From the NCBI GenBank assembly GCA_964441505.1, contig CAYTUV010000019.1, positions 6,375 to 70,374 on the forward strand: a DNA stretch of 64,000 nucleotides, read 5' to 3'. A model generated the notes under the pieces. The model worked only from the letters and a program-made list of their open reading frames with translations. It was not told where the DNA came from and searched no databases. Position 1 is the first letter of the stretch. Every line of letters begins with the position of its first letter. The position numbers and the translations under genes are program-made. Shown piece by piece: positions 52,801-61,713 of this stretch. The stretch comes from Fen-1258 sp964441505. GTDB lineage: Bacteria; Bacteroidota; Ignavibacteria; Ignavibacteriales; Melioribacteraceae.

Positions 52801-53067
52801 CACGATAATATCAGATTTTATAAACCATTTTGTTTCCTCAAAATCGCTTGTCTGATAGACAATATCTCCATAGACCAATTTAGCTTTGCAGTTTTTGGGA
52901 AATTGAAATGCCGGCGGAATAGCATTGATAACCGTATGAAACGCCTGACGTAGTGAATTTTCAGAACGGTTAAGACTATCCTCAATTGTATAGAGACAGT
53001 TCAATTCCTTTGCGCGTTCCTGAAGTTCAAAAACTAAATTATCTATAGGTTTTTGCTCGTTGATCAT
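49870..53067 (-). CDS. PEP/pyruvate-binding ATP-grasp protein with GAF-like sensor and nucleotidyltransferase domain
   Basis: This 1065-residue multidomain protein starts with a GAF-like sensor segment (about residues 10-140, LQERAKELNCLYTIEDSLN) of the kind found before histidine kinases. A helical region follows. Then comes a PPDK-N ATP-grasp domain (about 345-650: GKSGGLFLASHIL, VVRSSSLLEDQIGAAFSGKY, MIQEVVG), then a block with IGPGRWGSRG and SFGTHFFQDL. The C terminus (about 985-1065) is a polymerase-beta-like nucleotidyltransferase with VFGSTK and GPGSDIDL. The phosphohistidine swivel (TGGxTCHAA) and the PEP barrel of PEP synthase are absent. It is coupled to its upstream neighbour by a 4-nt overlap. 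It may transfer phosphate or nucleotide to an unknown partner. Confidence 0.8.
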   Translation of the reverse strand: MINEQKPIDNLVFELQERAKELNCLYTIEDSLNRSENSLRQAFHTVINAIPPAFQFPKNCKAKLVYGDIVYQTSDFEETKWFIKSDIIVQDKVVGNIAVYYLEEVPPANSGYGPFLKEEKKLLTTIADRLGHFILHHKLKNVFNEIRNVREQVDGHTKGEWKIVLDMIRKTDPNLFMSLLRKTLHLLCWKGIEEAEILMKHANMSRRSGSEDEINYDDNKPMKFTKITNYDQYVDTILKLADEYLLDEIILTKIQKWIQEDKSSVLIKVVDNQNTSLSEIADAIRKYFHISAEKIELPPSTIKGLRVSLLRRFFTDHLDYISIAKEYVKLTDFYKLIDKMIFPVGSHGKLGGKSGGLFLASHILNKEAEQNELLKDIKTPKTWYLTSDGVLYFMRHNNLEEVLEQKYKEIEEVRIEYPHVVQLFKNSEFPQDIIKGLSVALDDLCEQPLVVRSSSLLEDQIGAAFSGKYKSLFLANQGTKQQRLIALMDAIAEVYASTFSPDPIEYRAERGLLDFHEEMGVMIQEVVGTKIGSYFLPALAGVAFSNNEFRWSPRIKREDGLLRLVPGLGTRAVDRLGDDFPVLVSPGQPNLKVNVTSEELFRYSPKKVDMINLKTNEFESMPINDLLKEYGAEYPLFTQIFSVIDGTMIRQPNEWDAGDPFKEFVVTFDGLITKTNFLKRVDTILKTLQLKIKSPVDIEFASDGKDFYLLQCRPQSFTGDSKSDVIPKDVPLEKVIFTAHRFVSNGRMPDITHVVYVDAQKYSEISERSKMLQVGRAVSRLNKTLPKRKFILIGPGRWGSRGDIKLGVSVTYSDINNTAMLIEVARKKGNYVPDLSFGTHFFQDLVEANIRYLPLYPDDPGIIFNERFFAESKNILTDLIPEFEYIRDIVKVIDVGASTGGLILKVLMNSDQEQAVGILSSPSSDVAVEQEHKDIFDYNPSDHWRWRMKMAEKIASELDAERFFVKGIYVFGSTKNAVSGPGSDIDLIVHYDKEKCDLSDLSFWFEGWSLALSEMNYLRTGYKAQGILDIHYVSDDDILSKSSYASKIGAVTDAARPLKMKQKNI

Positions 53068-54809
53068 TTTTTAATTACTCCACGGCTCTTCCTGCCGTCA
53101 ACTTTAATAATAACTGGTTTGGAAACTCTAACATGTTTAACAAAATTTGTTTCTTTAATAATCTGCTGCTGGTTTAACCAATCCCAATCAATCTTAAACC
53201 CACCATCATAAGTTATTGAAAAATAGCTTACGTTGAAACTGGTAAGATTATGGAAGAAGTGTGAACCCTGACTGAGTTCAACATTAATTCCGAATAGTGT
53301 GGATTCAACTATTACTTTTACGCCGGCAATTTGACCCCACTCTACAGGTATACCAAGCCACGGATCAGAACTTCCCCACCTGCCGAATCCTATCAGAAGA
53401 TATTTGGAATCTGACTTCACAAGTTCCTTATTTATCGAATCAACTTCGCTTGCAATTTTGGTTGTGTCTTTCTTATCGAAAGTATCCGGTTTTACAAAGA
53501 CAATATCACAAATATTTTCTATGATGCCATTGCCCACAACACAGTCTGAAGCTACAAGAACATCATCACCTAACATTTCATTTTCCTCAAGATTTATAGT
53601 TTCATCGGAAACAACCATCGGTCGGACCTGCAGAAATCCAAAACGTAACTTAACCGGATTTTCCTGCAGAGTTACCGCAAATTCAATTTCAACAGGATTA
53701 GAAAAAGCTTCCGCAAAAACAACTAACAGCTTTTTTACCAGATCATTAAATCGAAATTCATTCATAGAGAGAAGTTGGGAAAAATTTAATGCTCGGGGTC
53801 CCGGACTTCCAGTTCCCATCACAATTCGCTGAGATGAAGAGTCATAAGTAGAGGCAATGAATTTGAGAGTATAATCATAATCCGCGTCACTTAAATCCGC
53901 ACTTACCATAAACTCAGCTTCTTTAGTCGGATCGTATTCAATAAAATTACTCATATTCACAGCCCAGAATTTGGTCTGAGTATTTTTGAGTAAATCGGTC
54001 GGGTCAGCAAAAGGGGGAGATGATTTTGGATGTGCCGGAGAGTAACTCCATACGAGCCCTCCTTCAACAATTGTTTTACCGAGTCCAAGCGCAAGATTTA
54101 CAACACCCTGTTCCGGTTTGGCTCTTCCACTAGGATAAAAATTAAATGAGCGCGAAACCCCTGAAAAATTTGGATAGAATCGATCACCATGCTTCTGCCC
54201 TACAACCTCCTGAATAATTACAGCCATCTTCTCATCCTGAATTTTATGCGATGAGACTTTGAAATAATCCTTGGATGCTTTGAAATAAGTTGATGCGAAA
54301 ACAAATTTAATTGCTTCGGTAAGTTTATTAAATCGTGTATCGGTACTTGGCTGATTATTAGAAATCATTTTTGTTGCATAGATACCGGCAAACGGTTCAT
54401 ATTTTGCATCTTCGAGCATGCTTGATGAACGGATGGCCAGAGGGACATGAACATTTTCAATCAATCCGCGTAAATCTCCAAGAATCTCAACGGGCAGATC
54501 CGATTGAAGAAACGCCCTGATGATCTCTTCATCAGAACCGTCTGAGTAGGCCAGATCATGGAGATTATTCCTCTTCATAAACCAATCAAATACCTGAGTA
54601 CGCAGAACTATCATTCGAGGAATGTTTAAGATGACATCCGGAAATTCGTCGGTATTAACTTTCTCTTGCAGAATTTTATTGGCGAACACAAGTCCGCTGG
54701 CTTTACCTCCAAAAGAGCCCTCACCAATCCAAGTGAAATCATCACGAGATTCAAAAAATTTTCTATCAAAGCGGGAAGAAATTTCACCGTTGACCTTTTG
54801 TCTCAGCAT
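53064..54809 (-). CDS. PEP/pyruvate-binding ATP-grasp protein, short partner
   Basis: This 581-residue protein has the same core as its downstream neighbour: GKASGLVFANKIL at about residues 35-47, IRSSSMLEDAKYEPFAG, VIIQEVVGQK, then LIGFGRWGSSDPWLG and LSQGSHFFHNL. It lacks the GAF-like and nucleotidyltransferase parts, as well as the swivel His and PEP-binding barrel. A basic tail ends the chain (IIKVDGRKSRGVIKK). The two genes overlap by 4 nt and so form an operon, probably encoding partners. A terminator (54825-54869) separates them from gdhA. Confidence 0.78.
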   Translation of the reverse strand: MLRQKVNGEISSRFDRKFFESRDDFTWIGEGSFGGKASGLVFANKILQEKVNTDEFPDVILNIPRMIVLRTQVFDWFMKRNNLHDLAYSDGSDEEIIRAFLQSDLPVEILGDLRGLIENVHVPLAIRSSSMLEDAKYEPFAGIYATKMISNNQPSTDTRFNKLTEAIKFVFASTYFKASKDYFKVSSHKIQDEKMAVIIQEVVGQKHGDRFYPNFSGVSRSFNFYPSGRAKPEQGVVNLALGLGKTIVEGGLVWSYSPAHPKSSPPFADPTDLLKNTQTKFWAVNMSNFIEYDPTKEAEFMVSADLSDADYDYTLKFIASTYDSSSQRIVMGTGSPGPRALNFSQLLSMNEFRFNDLVKKLLVVFAEAFSNPVEIEFAVTLQENPVKLRFGFLQVRPMVVSDETINLEENEMLGDDVLVASDCVVGNGIIENICDIVFVKPDTFDKKDTTKIASEVDSINKELVKSDSKYLLIGFGRWGSSDPWLGIPVEWGQIAGVKVIVESTLFGINVELSQGSHFFHNLTSFNVSYFSITYDGGFKIDWDWLNQQQIIKETNFVKHVRVSKPVIIKVDGRKSRGVIKK

Positions 54810-54824
54810 TGAAACACCCTTTTA

Positions 54825-54869
54825 ATAAAAAGCCGGAAATTGGTTGAACAAGTCGCGCAATTCCCGGCT
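54825..54869 (-). terminator. Terminator after gdhA
   Basis: On the - strand AGCCGGGAATTG (54869-54858) pairs with CAATTTCCGGCT (54842-54831), 11 of 12 positions, followed by TTTTATTAAA. It isolates gdhA from the ATP-grasp pair. Confidence 0.8.
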
Positions 54870-54904
54870 AATCACTATTTCTTAATTAACGTTTTTATCT
54901 GTGT

Positions 54905-56194
54905 TTAAATCCAGCCGCGATCCTTACAAGCTTGTGCAACTCTATTCACAGAAATTACATATGCTGCATCACGCATATAAAGTTTTCGCTTCCTTGCCAG
55001 ATCACTAACTGCATGGAATGCAGCGGTCATTTTCACATCTAATTTACCAAGTACTTCGTCTTTTTCCCAGAAATAATTCATGTTGCATTGAACTTGTTCA
55101 AAATAACTACAGGTCACACCGCCGGCATTAGCTAAAAAATCAGGTATGATAAAAATTCCTCTTTCCTGAATAACTTTATCTGCTTCCGGAGTGGTTGGAC
55201 CATTAGCACCTTCAGCAATAATTTTAACTTTTTTACTAATACGATTAACATTTTCCTGATTAATTTGATTTTCTAAAGCAGCCGGAATAAGGATATCAAC
55301 TTCTTCGTCAATCCAAGCACCGCCGTCTAGAATTTCGTAACCAAGTTCTTTGGCTTTTACTTTATCGATTCCGCCAAATTTGTCTGTGATTTTTAATAAC
55401 TCCTGTAAGTTAACTCCGGAAGTTTTCTTAAATGTATATGAGCATTGATCATTCTGATCCCAACATGAAACGCAAACAACCTTACCGCCTAACTGCTGAT
55501 AAAGTTCAATAGCATACTGTGATACGTTTCCAAATCCCTGAACTGCGGCCGATGTATCCTGGGGACGAATTCCCATCTCTTTCAATGCTTCACGAAGCGT
55601 AAAGACAACACCGTAACCTGTTGCTTCTGCTCTACCTAACGAACCTCCCATGCCTACTGGTTTACCTGTAATGAAGCCAGGAAATTTGGCACCCTGAATA
55701 ACTTCAAATTCATCAAGCATCCATAACATATGTTGAGCGTTCGTCATAACGTCTGGTGCGGGAACATCATTTAACGGACCAACATTCTTAGCCATCTGAC
55801 GAACCCAGCCACGGCATATTTGTTCTTGCTCCTTCATGCTCAGGTGATGAGGATCGCAAATAACTCCTCCCTTTCCACCGCCTAAAGGAATATTTACAAC
55901 TGCGCATTTCCATGTCATCCACATTGCAAGCGCACGAACGGTATCAATTGTTTCGTGAGGATGAAAACGGATTCCGCCTTTAGCAGGCCCGCGTGAATCA
56001 TTGTGCTGAACTCTGAATCCTTTAAAAACTTTTGTAGTACCGTCATCCATCTTGACTGGAATGCTGAAATGAAATTCTCTCAGTGGATTTCTTAAAAGAT
56101 CTCTCGTTGCACCATCAAGATTTAACTCTTCCGCCACTTTGTCGAACTGGGCTTGTGCCATTTCGAATGCATTAAAAGCTTTGCTGCTGCTCAT
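54905..56194 (-). CDS. gdhA: Glutamate dehydrogenase
   Basis: This hexameric enzyme interconverts glutamate and 2-oxoglutarate plus ammonia. The 429 residues show GGIRFHPHETIDTVRALAMW, the catalytic Lys in PLGGGKGGV, PDVMTNAQHMLWMLDEF, the Rossmann-fold GFGNVSQYAIEL and GANGPTTPEAD. After the Rossmann Gly loop the acidic or basic residue that would set NAD or NADP choice is not decisive, so cofactor use is open. It stands alone with its own terminator. A 205-base gap lies upstream. Confidence 0.95.
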   Translation of the reverse strand: MSSSKAFNAFEMAQAQFDKVAEELNLDGATRDLLRNPLREFHFSIPVKMDDGTTKVFKGFRVQHNDSRGPAKGGIRFHPHETIDTVRALAMWMTWKCAVVNIPLGGGKGGVICDPHHLSMKEQEQICRGWVRQMAKNVGPLNDVPAPDVMTNAQHMLWMLDEFEVIQGAKFPGFITGKPVGMGGSLGRAEATGYGVVFTLREALKEMGIRPQDTSAAVQGFGNVSQYAIELYQQLGGKVVCVSCWDQNDQCSYTFKKTSGVNLQELLKITDKFGGIDKVKAKELGYEILDGGAWIDEEVDILIPAALENQINQENVNRISKKVKIIAEGANGPTTPEADKVIQERGIFIIPDFLANAGGVTCSYFEQVQCNMNYFWEKDEVLGKLDVKMTAAFHAVSDLARKRKLYMRDAAYVISVNRVAQACKDRGWI

Positions 56195-56399
56195 AAATTG
56201 ACCTCAATAAAAATTATTTTTTTGGATTTTTTGATGTGTCGGTACAAGGAAATTTATAAGGTTGATCCAGTTTTATTAATGATAAAAACTTCAACTCGCC
56301 GACCAAATTTTCAGTTACTGAAAATTTTTACTTTAGAAAAATAGATACGTTTGCCTTCTTAAGCAAGAAATAGATATGAGTAAATAATCTAATCGTAAT

Positions 56400-57437
56400 C
56401 TACTTCAAATAGTGAGTATTTGAGAGGTTTTTAAGGATTTGCGCAGCTTGTTCGGGCGAAAGATCCCGTTGGGCCATTGCTAACATTTCGAACCCTACCA
56501 TGAATTTTTTAACGGTTGCGGAACGTAACAGCGGCGGATAAAAATGAATATGCCAATGCCATTCACTGTGTTCATTTCCATCTGTTGGTGATTGATGGAA
56601 ACCCATGGAATAAGGAAATGATGTTTCGAAAAGATTATCATAACGAACAGTTGTTTCTCTTAAGATATCAGCAAGCGAAATTTTTTCGTTTTCATCTAAG
56701 GATAAAATGTTTTGCGAGTGAAATTTCGGAATAATAATAGTCTCATAGGGCCATGTAGCCCAGAATGGTATCAACAAAACAAAATGATCATTCTCGGTAA
56801 TAACTCTTTGATTCAGCTCAATCTCTTTACTAACATAATCACAAAGCATACATCTTTTTTTTTCTTCAAAATATTTTTTTTGCCTGACCCATTCTTTGAG
56901 CGGCTCATTCGGAATAGAATACTGTGCCCATATCTGTCCATGCGGATGTCGGTTGCTGCATCCCATCAGCTCACCTTTGTTCTCAAATATAGTGATGTAG
57001 TTGATAAATTCAAGAGAAGAAATGTTCCTATATTCACCGATCCACGTATCAACAACATCCAGCAAACCTTCAATTTCCATCTCCGCAAGGGATAGATCAT
57101 GCCTTGGTGAGAAACAAACAACTTTACAAATACCGGGTTCCTTTGCCGCTTGTATTAAGTCTTCTTGGTTAATGGCCCCGCAGTCATTGCCCGGTATAAA
57201 TGCATTGAAATCGTTTTGAAAAATAAATGTTGTCTTATAATCAGGATTTTGAACACCACCTGCTCGGGTGTTTTCGGGACAGAGATAGCATTCAGGATCG
57301 TGGACAACAGAATTTTTCTTTACAATTTTTTCAACTTTCCCCTGCCATGGTCTTTTTGTGCGGTGTGGTGAAACTAAAATCCATTCACCGGTTAGGATGT
57401 TTAATCGTTTATGTGGTGTGTTTTCAATATCTAACAT
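56400..57437 (-). CDS. galT: Galactose-1-phosphate uridylyltransferase
   Basis: This Leloir-pathway enzyme exchanges UMP between UDP-glucose and galactose-1-phosphate. The 345 residues contain the zinc Cys pair CYLCPENTRAGG, FQNDFNAF, and the nucleophile motif NRHPHGQIW. The final SEWHWHIHFYPPLLRS has the C-terminal zinc and His residues. ATG 57437 (MLDIENTPHKR) is preferred; the open frame starts with TTG at 57446. No close ribosome-binding site is visible for either. It is not next to other galactose genes in this window. Confidence 0.92.
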   Translation of the reverse strand: MLDIENTPHKRLNILTGEWILVSPHRTKRPWQGKVEKIVKKNSVVHDPECYLCPENTRAGGVQNPDYKTTFIFQNDFNAFIPGNDCGAINQEDLIQAAKEPGICKVVCFSPRHDLSLAEMEIEGLLDVVDTWIGEYRNISSLEFINYITIFENKGELMGCSNRHPHGQIWAQYSIPNEPLKEWVRQKKYFEEKKRCMLCDYVSKEIELNQRVITENDHFVLLIPFWATWPYETIIIPKFHSQNILSLDENEKISLADILRETTVRYDNLFETSFPYSMGFHQSPTDGNEHSEWHWHIHFYPPLLRSATVKKFMVGFEMLAMAQRDLSPEQAAQILKNLSNTHYLK

Positions 57438-57623
57438 ATGACACAATTATTCTTATTTGGTTTTGAATTGGAGGAACTCTATTTTAAAATTAAGTAAGAA
57501 GCCATTCACTTCAAAATAAAGAAAGTAATCTAAGTTGATGGGATGGCTACAAATCAATGAATAAATATTTTTCAGAAATTCTTAATTGAGTAATCTTAAT
57601 TACTTTACCGGGAGAACCGTAAA

Positions 57624-57857
57624 ATGATTTTTAAATCTCTAAAACAGGTCAAACGTATTATAGTCGGTGTGATTGGTGCAAGTATATTGATTGTCGGCAT
57701 AGCGATGATCGTTTTGCCGGGTCCAGCATTTATAGTGATTCCATTAGGACTTTCAATACTTGCGACTGAGTTTCTGTGGGCTAAGAAAATAATAGATAAA
57801 TTCAAAGAAAAATTTGAAGAGTTGAAAAAGAAAAAGGATAAATCACAACCAAAATAA
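57624..57857 (+). CDS. PGPGW-type small membrane protein
   Basis: This 77-residue protein has one or two close membrane segments (residues 10-50) with VLPGPAFIVIPLGLSILATE, which matches the PGPGW transmembrane family (usually VLPGPGWLVIPLGLAIL). Here the motif is PGPAF. A Lys/Glu-rich cytoplasmic tail follows. GGGAG lies before the ATG, and the stop abuts the 3' end of the opposite aldehyde dehydrogenase gene. The function of this family is unknown. Confidence 0.8.
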   Translation: MIFKSLKQVKRIIVGVIGASILIVGIAMIVLPGPAFIVIPLGLSILATEFLWAKKIIDKFKEKFEELKKKKDKSQPK

Positions 57858-59420
57858 TTATTTTTTAAAAAGCCTTGTGAATACTTTCAATAACGCGATC
57901 GTACCTTGATATCTTAATGATAGTTTTTTGTTGTAGAGTAAATCCATTGCACCTTTCAAACCACCATAAAGCTTCCTGCTGAATGGATGCCACCACAAAT
58001 TCTTTTTAACGAATGGAAGTATATCTTTTACGATAGTAATGGTTTGAGTCATCTCGTCAAATCCCATTTCTCCATGTGTTCTTCCAATGCCTGATTGCTT
58101 GAATCCTCCCCACGGGGTTTCAGCCAATCCATGGCTCATAAGATGATCGTTAATTGTAACAACGCCTGCCTTTATTTGGCGGGCGAGATCTTCCCCTCTC
58201 TTTGTATTTTTTGTCCAGATAGATCCGGTAAGACCTAGATACGAATCGTTGGCCAATCGTACCGCTTCATCATAGTCATTGAATCTCATTACTCCCACGA
58301 CAGGTCCGAACGTTTCATCCCGCATAATATCCATTTCGTGATTTACATTAATTATAACCATAGCAGGTTGAAAGTTTTTCAAACTTTTATTTGTTGGTGT
58401 CTGAGATTGTGCAAATATTTTAGCTCCCTTGCTAAGTGCATCTTCGACATGTTTATTCACAGTGTCAATTTGACGTTGAGTTGTCATGCATCCCATATCG
58501 GAATTGAAGTCGGTATCATAATGAACACGAAGAGTTTCGATTTTCTCCTTGAGAATTTCCATAAACTGATTATAAATTTTTTCATGTACATAAATGCGTT
58601 CAACACCTCCGCAAGATTGCCCCGCATTTTGAAATCCTGCCCACAATGCACCCATTGCAGCTCTGTATGGATCTGCATCTTCGCACACAATCATTGCATC
58701 ATTACCGCCAAGTTCAAGACAGAGAGGAGTCAAATATTTTGCTGCCTTCTCCATCAAATATTTCCCGATTGCAACGGAGCCGGTAAAAATAATTTTATTA
58801 ATCCCGCTAGCGAGCAATGCATCGCCTGCAATTTTGCCGGGTAGATTGATATAATTAAATAGGCCTTTCGGAAGTTTGGCCGCTTCAACTGCCTCTTTCA
58901 AAATCAATCCGACCATTTGGGTTTCAGTTGCCACTTTCAAAACAACAGCGTTACCGGCAAGCAACCCCATAATTACTTCAGATAGTGGAATAGAGAAAGG
59001 GTAATTCCATGGCGAGATAATTCCAAGTACGCCATATGGTACCCGGATAATTTTACTTCGCTTATTGATGAGAATAATATTTCCGCCGCCTAATTTTATA
59101 TCTCTCAAAAAACGATTTGCATTTTTACAGTAATACGATACAGCCATACTTGCCGGTAATACTTCTGTGGCTAAAGCATCTACTCTCGTTTTTCCGTTAT
59201 CACGTGCAATGGTTTCAGCAATGCGATCTGCATGATCCACAATAAAATCTCTAACTCTCAATAAATATTTTACACGTGCATCAATCGATAACTGTTCCCA
59301 TACTTTTTGAGTTTCACGTGCCTTACTAATCATTTCCTTCAGATCATCAACGGAATGTAATTTAGAGAACCCAAGACTCTCTCCTGTTGCCGGATTTATC
59401 GATTCTGTTTGAAGATTCAT
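57858..59420 (-). CDS. Aldehyde dehydrogenase
   Basis: This 520-residue NAD(P)-dependent enzyme has the catalytic Cys in FQNAGQSCGGVE, the general base Glu in CLELGGNDAMIV, the cofactor segment ISPWNYPFSIPL, IFTGSVAIGKYLM and ETFGPVVGV. After the catalytic domain an extension of about 50 residues (LWWHPFSRKLYGGLKGAMDL) is present that resembles membrane- or lipid-linked ALDHs acting on long-chain aldehydes. The substrate is not certain. It is transcribed away from the TerB-like gene, to which it lies back to back. Confidence 0.88.
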   Translation of the reverse strand: MNLQTESINPATGESLGFSKLHSVDDLKEMISKARETQKVWEQLSIDARVKYLLRVRDFIVDHADRIAETIARDNGKTRVDALATEVLPASMAVSYYCKNANRFLRDIKLGGGNIILINKRSKIIRVPYGVLGIISPWNYPFSIPLSEVIMGLLAGNAVVLKVATETQMVGLILKEAVEAAKLPKGLFNYINLPGKIAGDALLASGINKIIFTGSVAIGKYLMEKAAKYLTPLCLELGGNDAMIVCEDADPYRAAMGALWAGFQNAGQSCGGVERIYVHEKIYNQFMEILKEKIETLRVHYDTDFNSDMGCMTTQRQIDTVNKHVEDALSKGAKIFAQSQTPTNKSLKNFQPAMVIINVNHEMDIMRDETFGPVVGVMRFNDYDEAVRLANDSYLGLTGSIWTKNTKRGEDLARQIKAGVVTINDHLMSHGLAETPWGGFKQSGIGRTHGEMGFDEMTQTITIVKDILPFVKKNLWWHPFSRKLYGGLKGAMDLLYNKKLSLRYQGTIALLKVFTRLFKK

Positions 59421-59526
59421 GCTCTCTCCAGTTTAATGAATTCGAATGATATTGAATTGAGATATATTGTTTCGTATATAAATTATGAAATAATTCTTAA
59501 TTTAATAACAGCTAATTGGAGAAATT

Positions 59527-59943
59527 ATGGTTTTGACACAACAGGACAGAAGTAGTTACCTCAAAGGATTGTTAATATTAGTTGGTAAGGATAAAAGCAT
59601 TGGCAAGCATGAAAGTTCTTTATTGATGGAGGTTTCTAAAATCTTAGGATTCGATCCAACATTTTGTAAAGATGCTATCAACGAATTGTTGGAAAATGAA
59701 TACATTATTGAGGAGCCCCCGACTTTTTCTCATATAGAAATAGCCAAAGCATTTATAAAGGACGGAATTAGAATTGCATTTTCCGATAAAGAACTTCATC
59801 TATATGAATTGAGTTGGCTGAAAGCGGTTTCGGATAAAAATAAGATAGATGCCGGATGGGGTTTGACTGAATTTGAGAAATACAAAATTTCAGGTCGGAA
59901 TAGCAGTGATAAAACCTATTTCGAAATTTCCAAGTTGGTGTAG
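59527..59943 (+). CDS. TerB-like helical protein
   Basis: This 138-residue soluble protein is all helical in appearance. LKGLLILVGKDKSIGKHESS and IRIAFSDKELHLYELSWLKA resemble the tandem helices and acidic metal-site region (D/E at conserved positions) of TerB-like domains found in tellurite-resistance and stress proteins. The family call rests on this pattern alone. GGAGA precedes the ATG. It is a single gene; no other ter gene is nearby. Confidence 0.55.
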   Translation: MVLTQQDRSSYLKGLLILVGKDKSIGKHESSLLMEVSKILGFDPTFCKDAINELLENEYIIEEPPTFSHIEIAKAFIKDGIRIAFSDKELHLYELSWLKAVSDKNKIDAGWGLTEFEKYKISGRNSSDKTYFEISKLV

Positions 59944-59998
59944 AGCAGCGTGGTTGCATATACGGTACATACATCCAACAGTCATTGGAAAAACTAAA

Positions 59999-61552
59999 CT
60001 ACTTTCTCCTCCGCGGTCCGGTACTCGTTTTTTTATACGGTTCTTTTTTGTGATATTTTTGGGGCACCTTCTTCCTATATATTTCAGGAATAGGTATTAA
60101 CATACTTTCTTCCGGAAATATACAATCGATTTTCTTACCGAGAAATTCTTCCAGTTTCTGTAATTCATGCGAGTCGCTCTCATCAGCAAAATTAATAGAG
60201 ATACCCGTAGCTCCTGCTCTGCCCGTACGTCCTATCCGATGTACATACTCCTCAATGTCTTGAGGCATATTGTAGTTAATAACATGAGAGATAGCTTCAA
60301 CATGAATACCGCGTGAAGCAACATCAGTTGCAACAAGAACACGAACTTTACCTTCCCGGAATTTCTCTAACCGTTTGATTCGCTGTGTCTGTTCGACATC
60401 ACCTGAGAGAAGTGTACAGCTAATTCCATACATTTCAAATGTTTCTTTTAAATGTTTCGCATCGTCTCGTCTGTTCACAAAAACTAATACACGCTCTAAT
60501 TTTTTTTGCATTATCAGATTATAAAGCAGAGTAGGTTTTTCTGCGATAGTTGTTATATAAGTTATCTGTTCTATGCTTTGTACGGCAACATCTTCAGGCT
60601 TCACTGTTATCTCGAATGCCTGTCGGGTCCACGATTCGGCCAGACGTTTGACATCGCCGGAGATTGTAGCACTAAAAAACATTGTCTGTCGTTTTGCTTT
60701 TTGCGGTGTGCTGATTACAATTTGTTTTACATGCGGGATAAAACCCATGTCAAGCATTCTGTCTGCTTCATCTATTATCAGAATTTCCACTTTACTCAAG
60801 TCCACCAGTTTCTTGTGCATAAAATCAATTAATCGCCCGGGTGTACAAATCAAGATATCGCACGGTTCGCTTTTTAGAACATTCATCTGTTTTACGTAAT
60901 CGATTCCTCCAAGAAGTGAAAGAATTGAACATGGAACATATTTGCCAAGCACACGGGCATCTTTCTCTATCTGTAGGACGAGTTCACGCGTTGGTGCAAG
61001 TATCAACGCACGTGGTGTGCCGTACTTCCGTTTTTTCTCTATCGGATTTTTAAGAAAATGGTTAAAAATTGTGATAAGGAATGCCGCTGTTTTTCCTGTT
61101 CCTGTCTGAGCCTGGGCAGTTACATCATCACCCGTAAGAGATTTCGGAAGAGTTTCAGCCTGCACTTGTGTACAGTATTGAAAACCTGCATCATAGATTG
61201 CGTGAAGAATTTCTTTTGAAATTCCCAGATCGTGAAATCGGATCTTGCCATCAACCACCGGTACTTTAAACGTTGTATCATCCCACTTTTCTGAAGGAAT
61301 TATCTGCTGAGGTCTTACAACATTCTGTGAAATTTTTGAACGTTTTTCGTGACGCTGGCGGTATTCTTCCTGAGTTTCTTTCTTATGTGGTTCACGTGGT
61401 AGGTGGGTGCCGCCTGCTTTACCGACTGGATGAGATTTATGCTCGCGTAATGATGCTTTAACTTCTTTGGTTGATGGAGTCAAAGGAACAGAAACCGGCT
61501 TTGGTTTAGGGCCGTAAAATGATTTGATCTTGGTAATGATTTTCTTAAACAA
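59999..61552 (-). CDS. DEAD-box RNA helicase (RhlB/RhlE-like)
   Basis: This 517-residue ATP-dependent RNA helicase has a basic N-terminal arm (about 100 residues, rich in Lys/His), then the Q motif, motif I AQTGTGKTA, motif Ia PTRELVLQ, TPGRLIDF, motif II DEADRMLD, motif III SAT and motif VI HRIGRTGRAG. A basic tail (KYHKKEPYKK, ending RRRK) should bind RNA. DEAD-box proteins of this type remodel ribosome precursors or mRNA. The exact subfamily is not clear, so no gene symbol is given. Confidence 0.92.
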   Translation of the reverse strand: MFKKIITKIKSFYGPKPKPVSVPLTPSTKEVKASLREHKSHPVGKAGGTHLPREPHKKETQEEYRQRHEKRSKISQNVVRPQQIIPSEKWDDTTFKVPVVDGKIRFHDLGISKEILHAIYDAGFQYCTQVQAETLPKSLTGDDVTAQAQTGTGKTAAFLITIFNHFLKNPIEKKRKYGTPRALILAPTRELVLQIEKDARVLGKYVPCSILSLLGGIDYVKQMNVLKSEPCDILICTPGRLIDFMHKKLVDLSKVEILIIDEADRMLDMGFIPHVKQIVISTPQKAKRQTMFFSATISGDVKRLAESWTRQAFEITVKPEDVAVQSIEQITYITTIAEKPTLLYNLIMQKKLERVLVFVNRRDDAKHLKETFEMYGISCTLLSGDVEQTQRIKRLEKFREGKVRVLVATDVASRGIHVEAISHVINYNMPQDIEEYVHRIGRTGRAGATGISINFADESDSHELQKLEEFLGKKIDCIFPEESMLIPIPEIYRKKVPQKYHKKEPYKKTSTGPRRRK

Positions 61553-61713
61553 AATAATATGTACTTTTATTAAATAATGTTGAATTCGGTATATAATATA
61601 CGAGAATTAATTATGGATAATCGTCTTACAAATAAAACTGAAAAATCCTTGATCGGCTACTAAATTACTTTTCATAAGAAGAAATCAGTAAGATGGCGCC
61701 TTGAGTTTATGAT

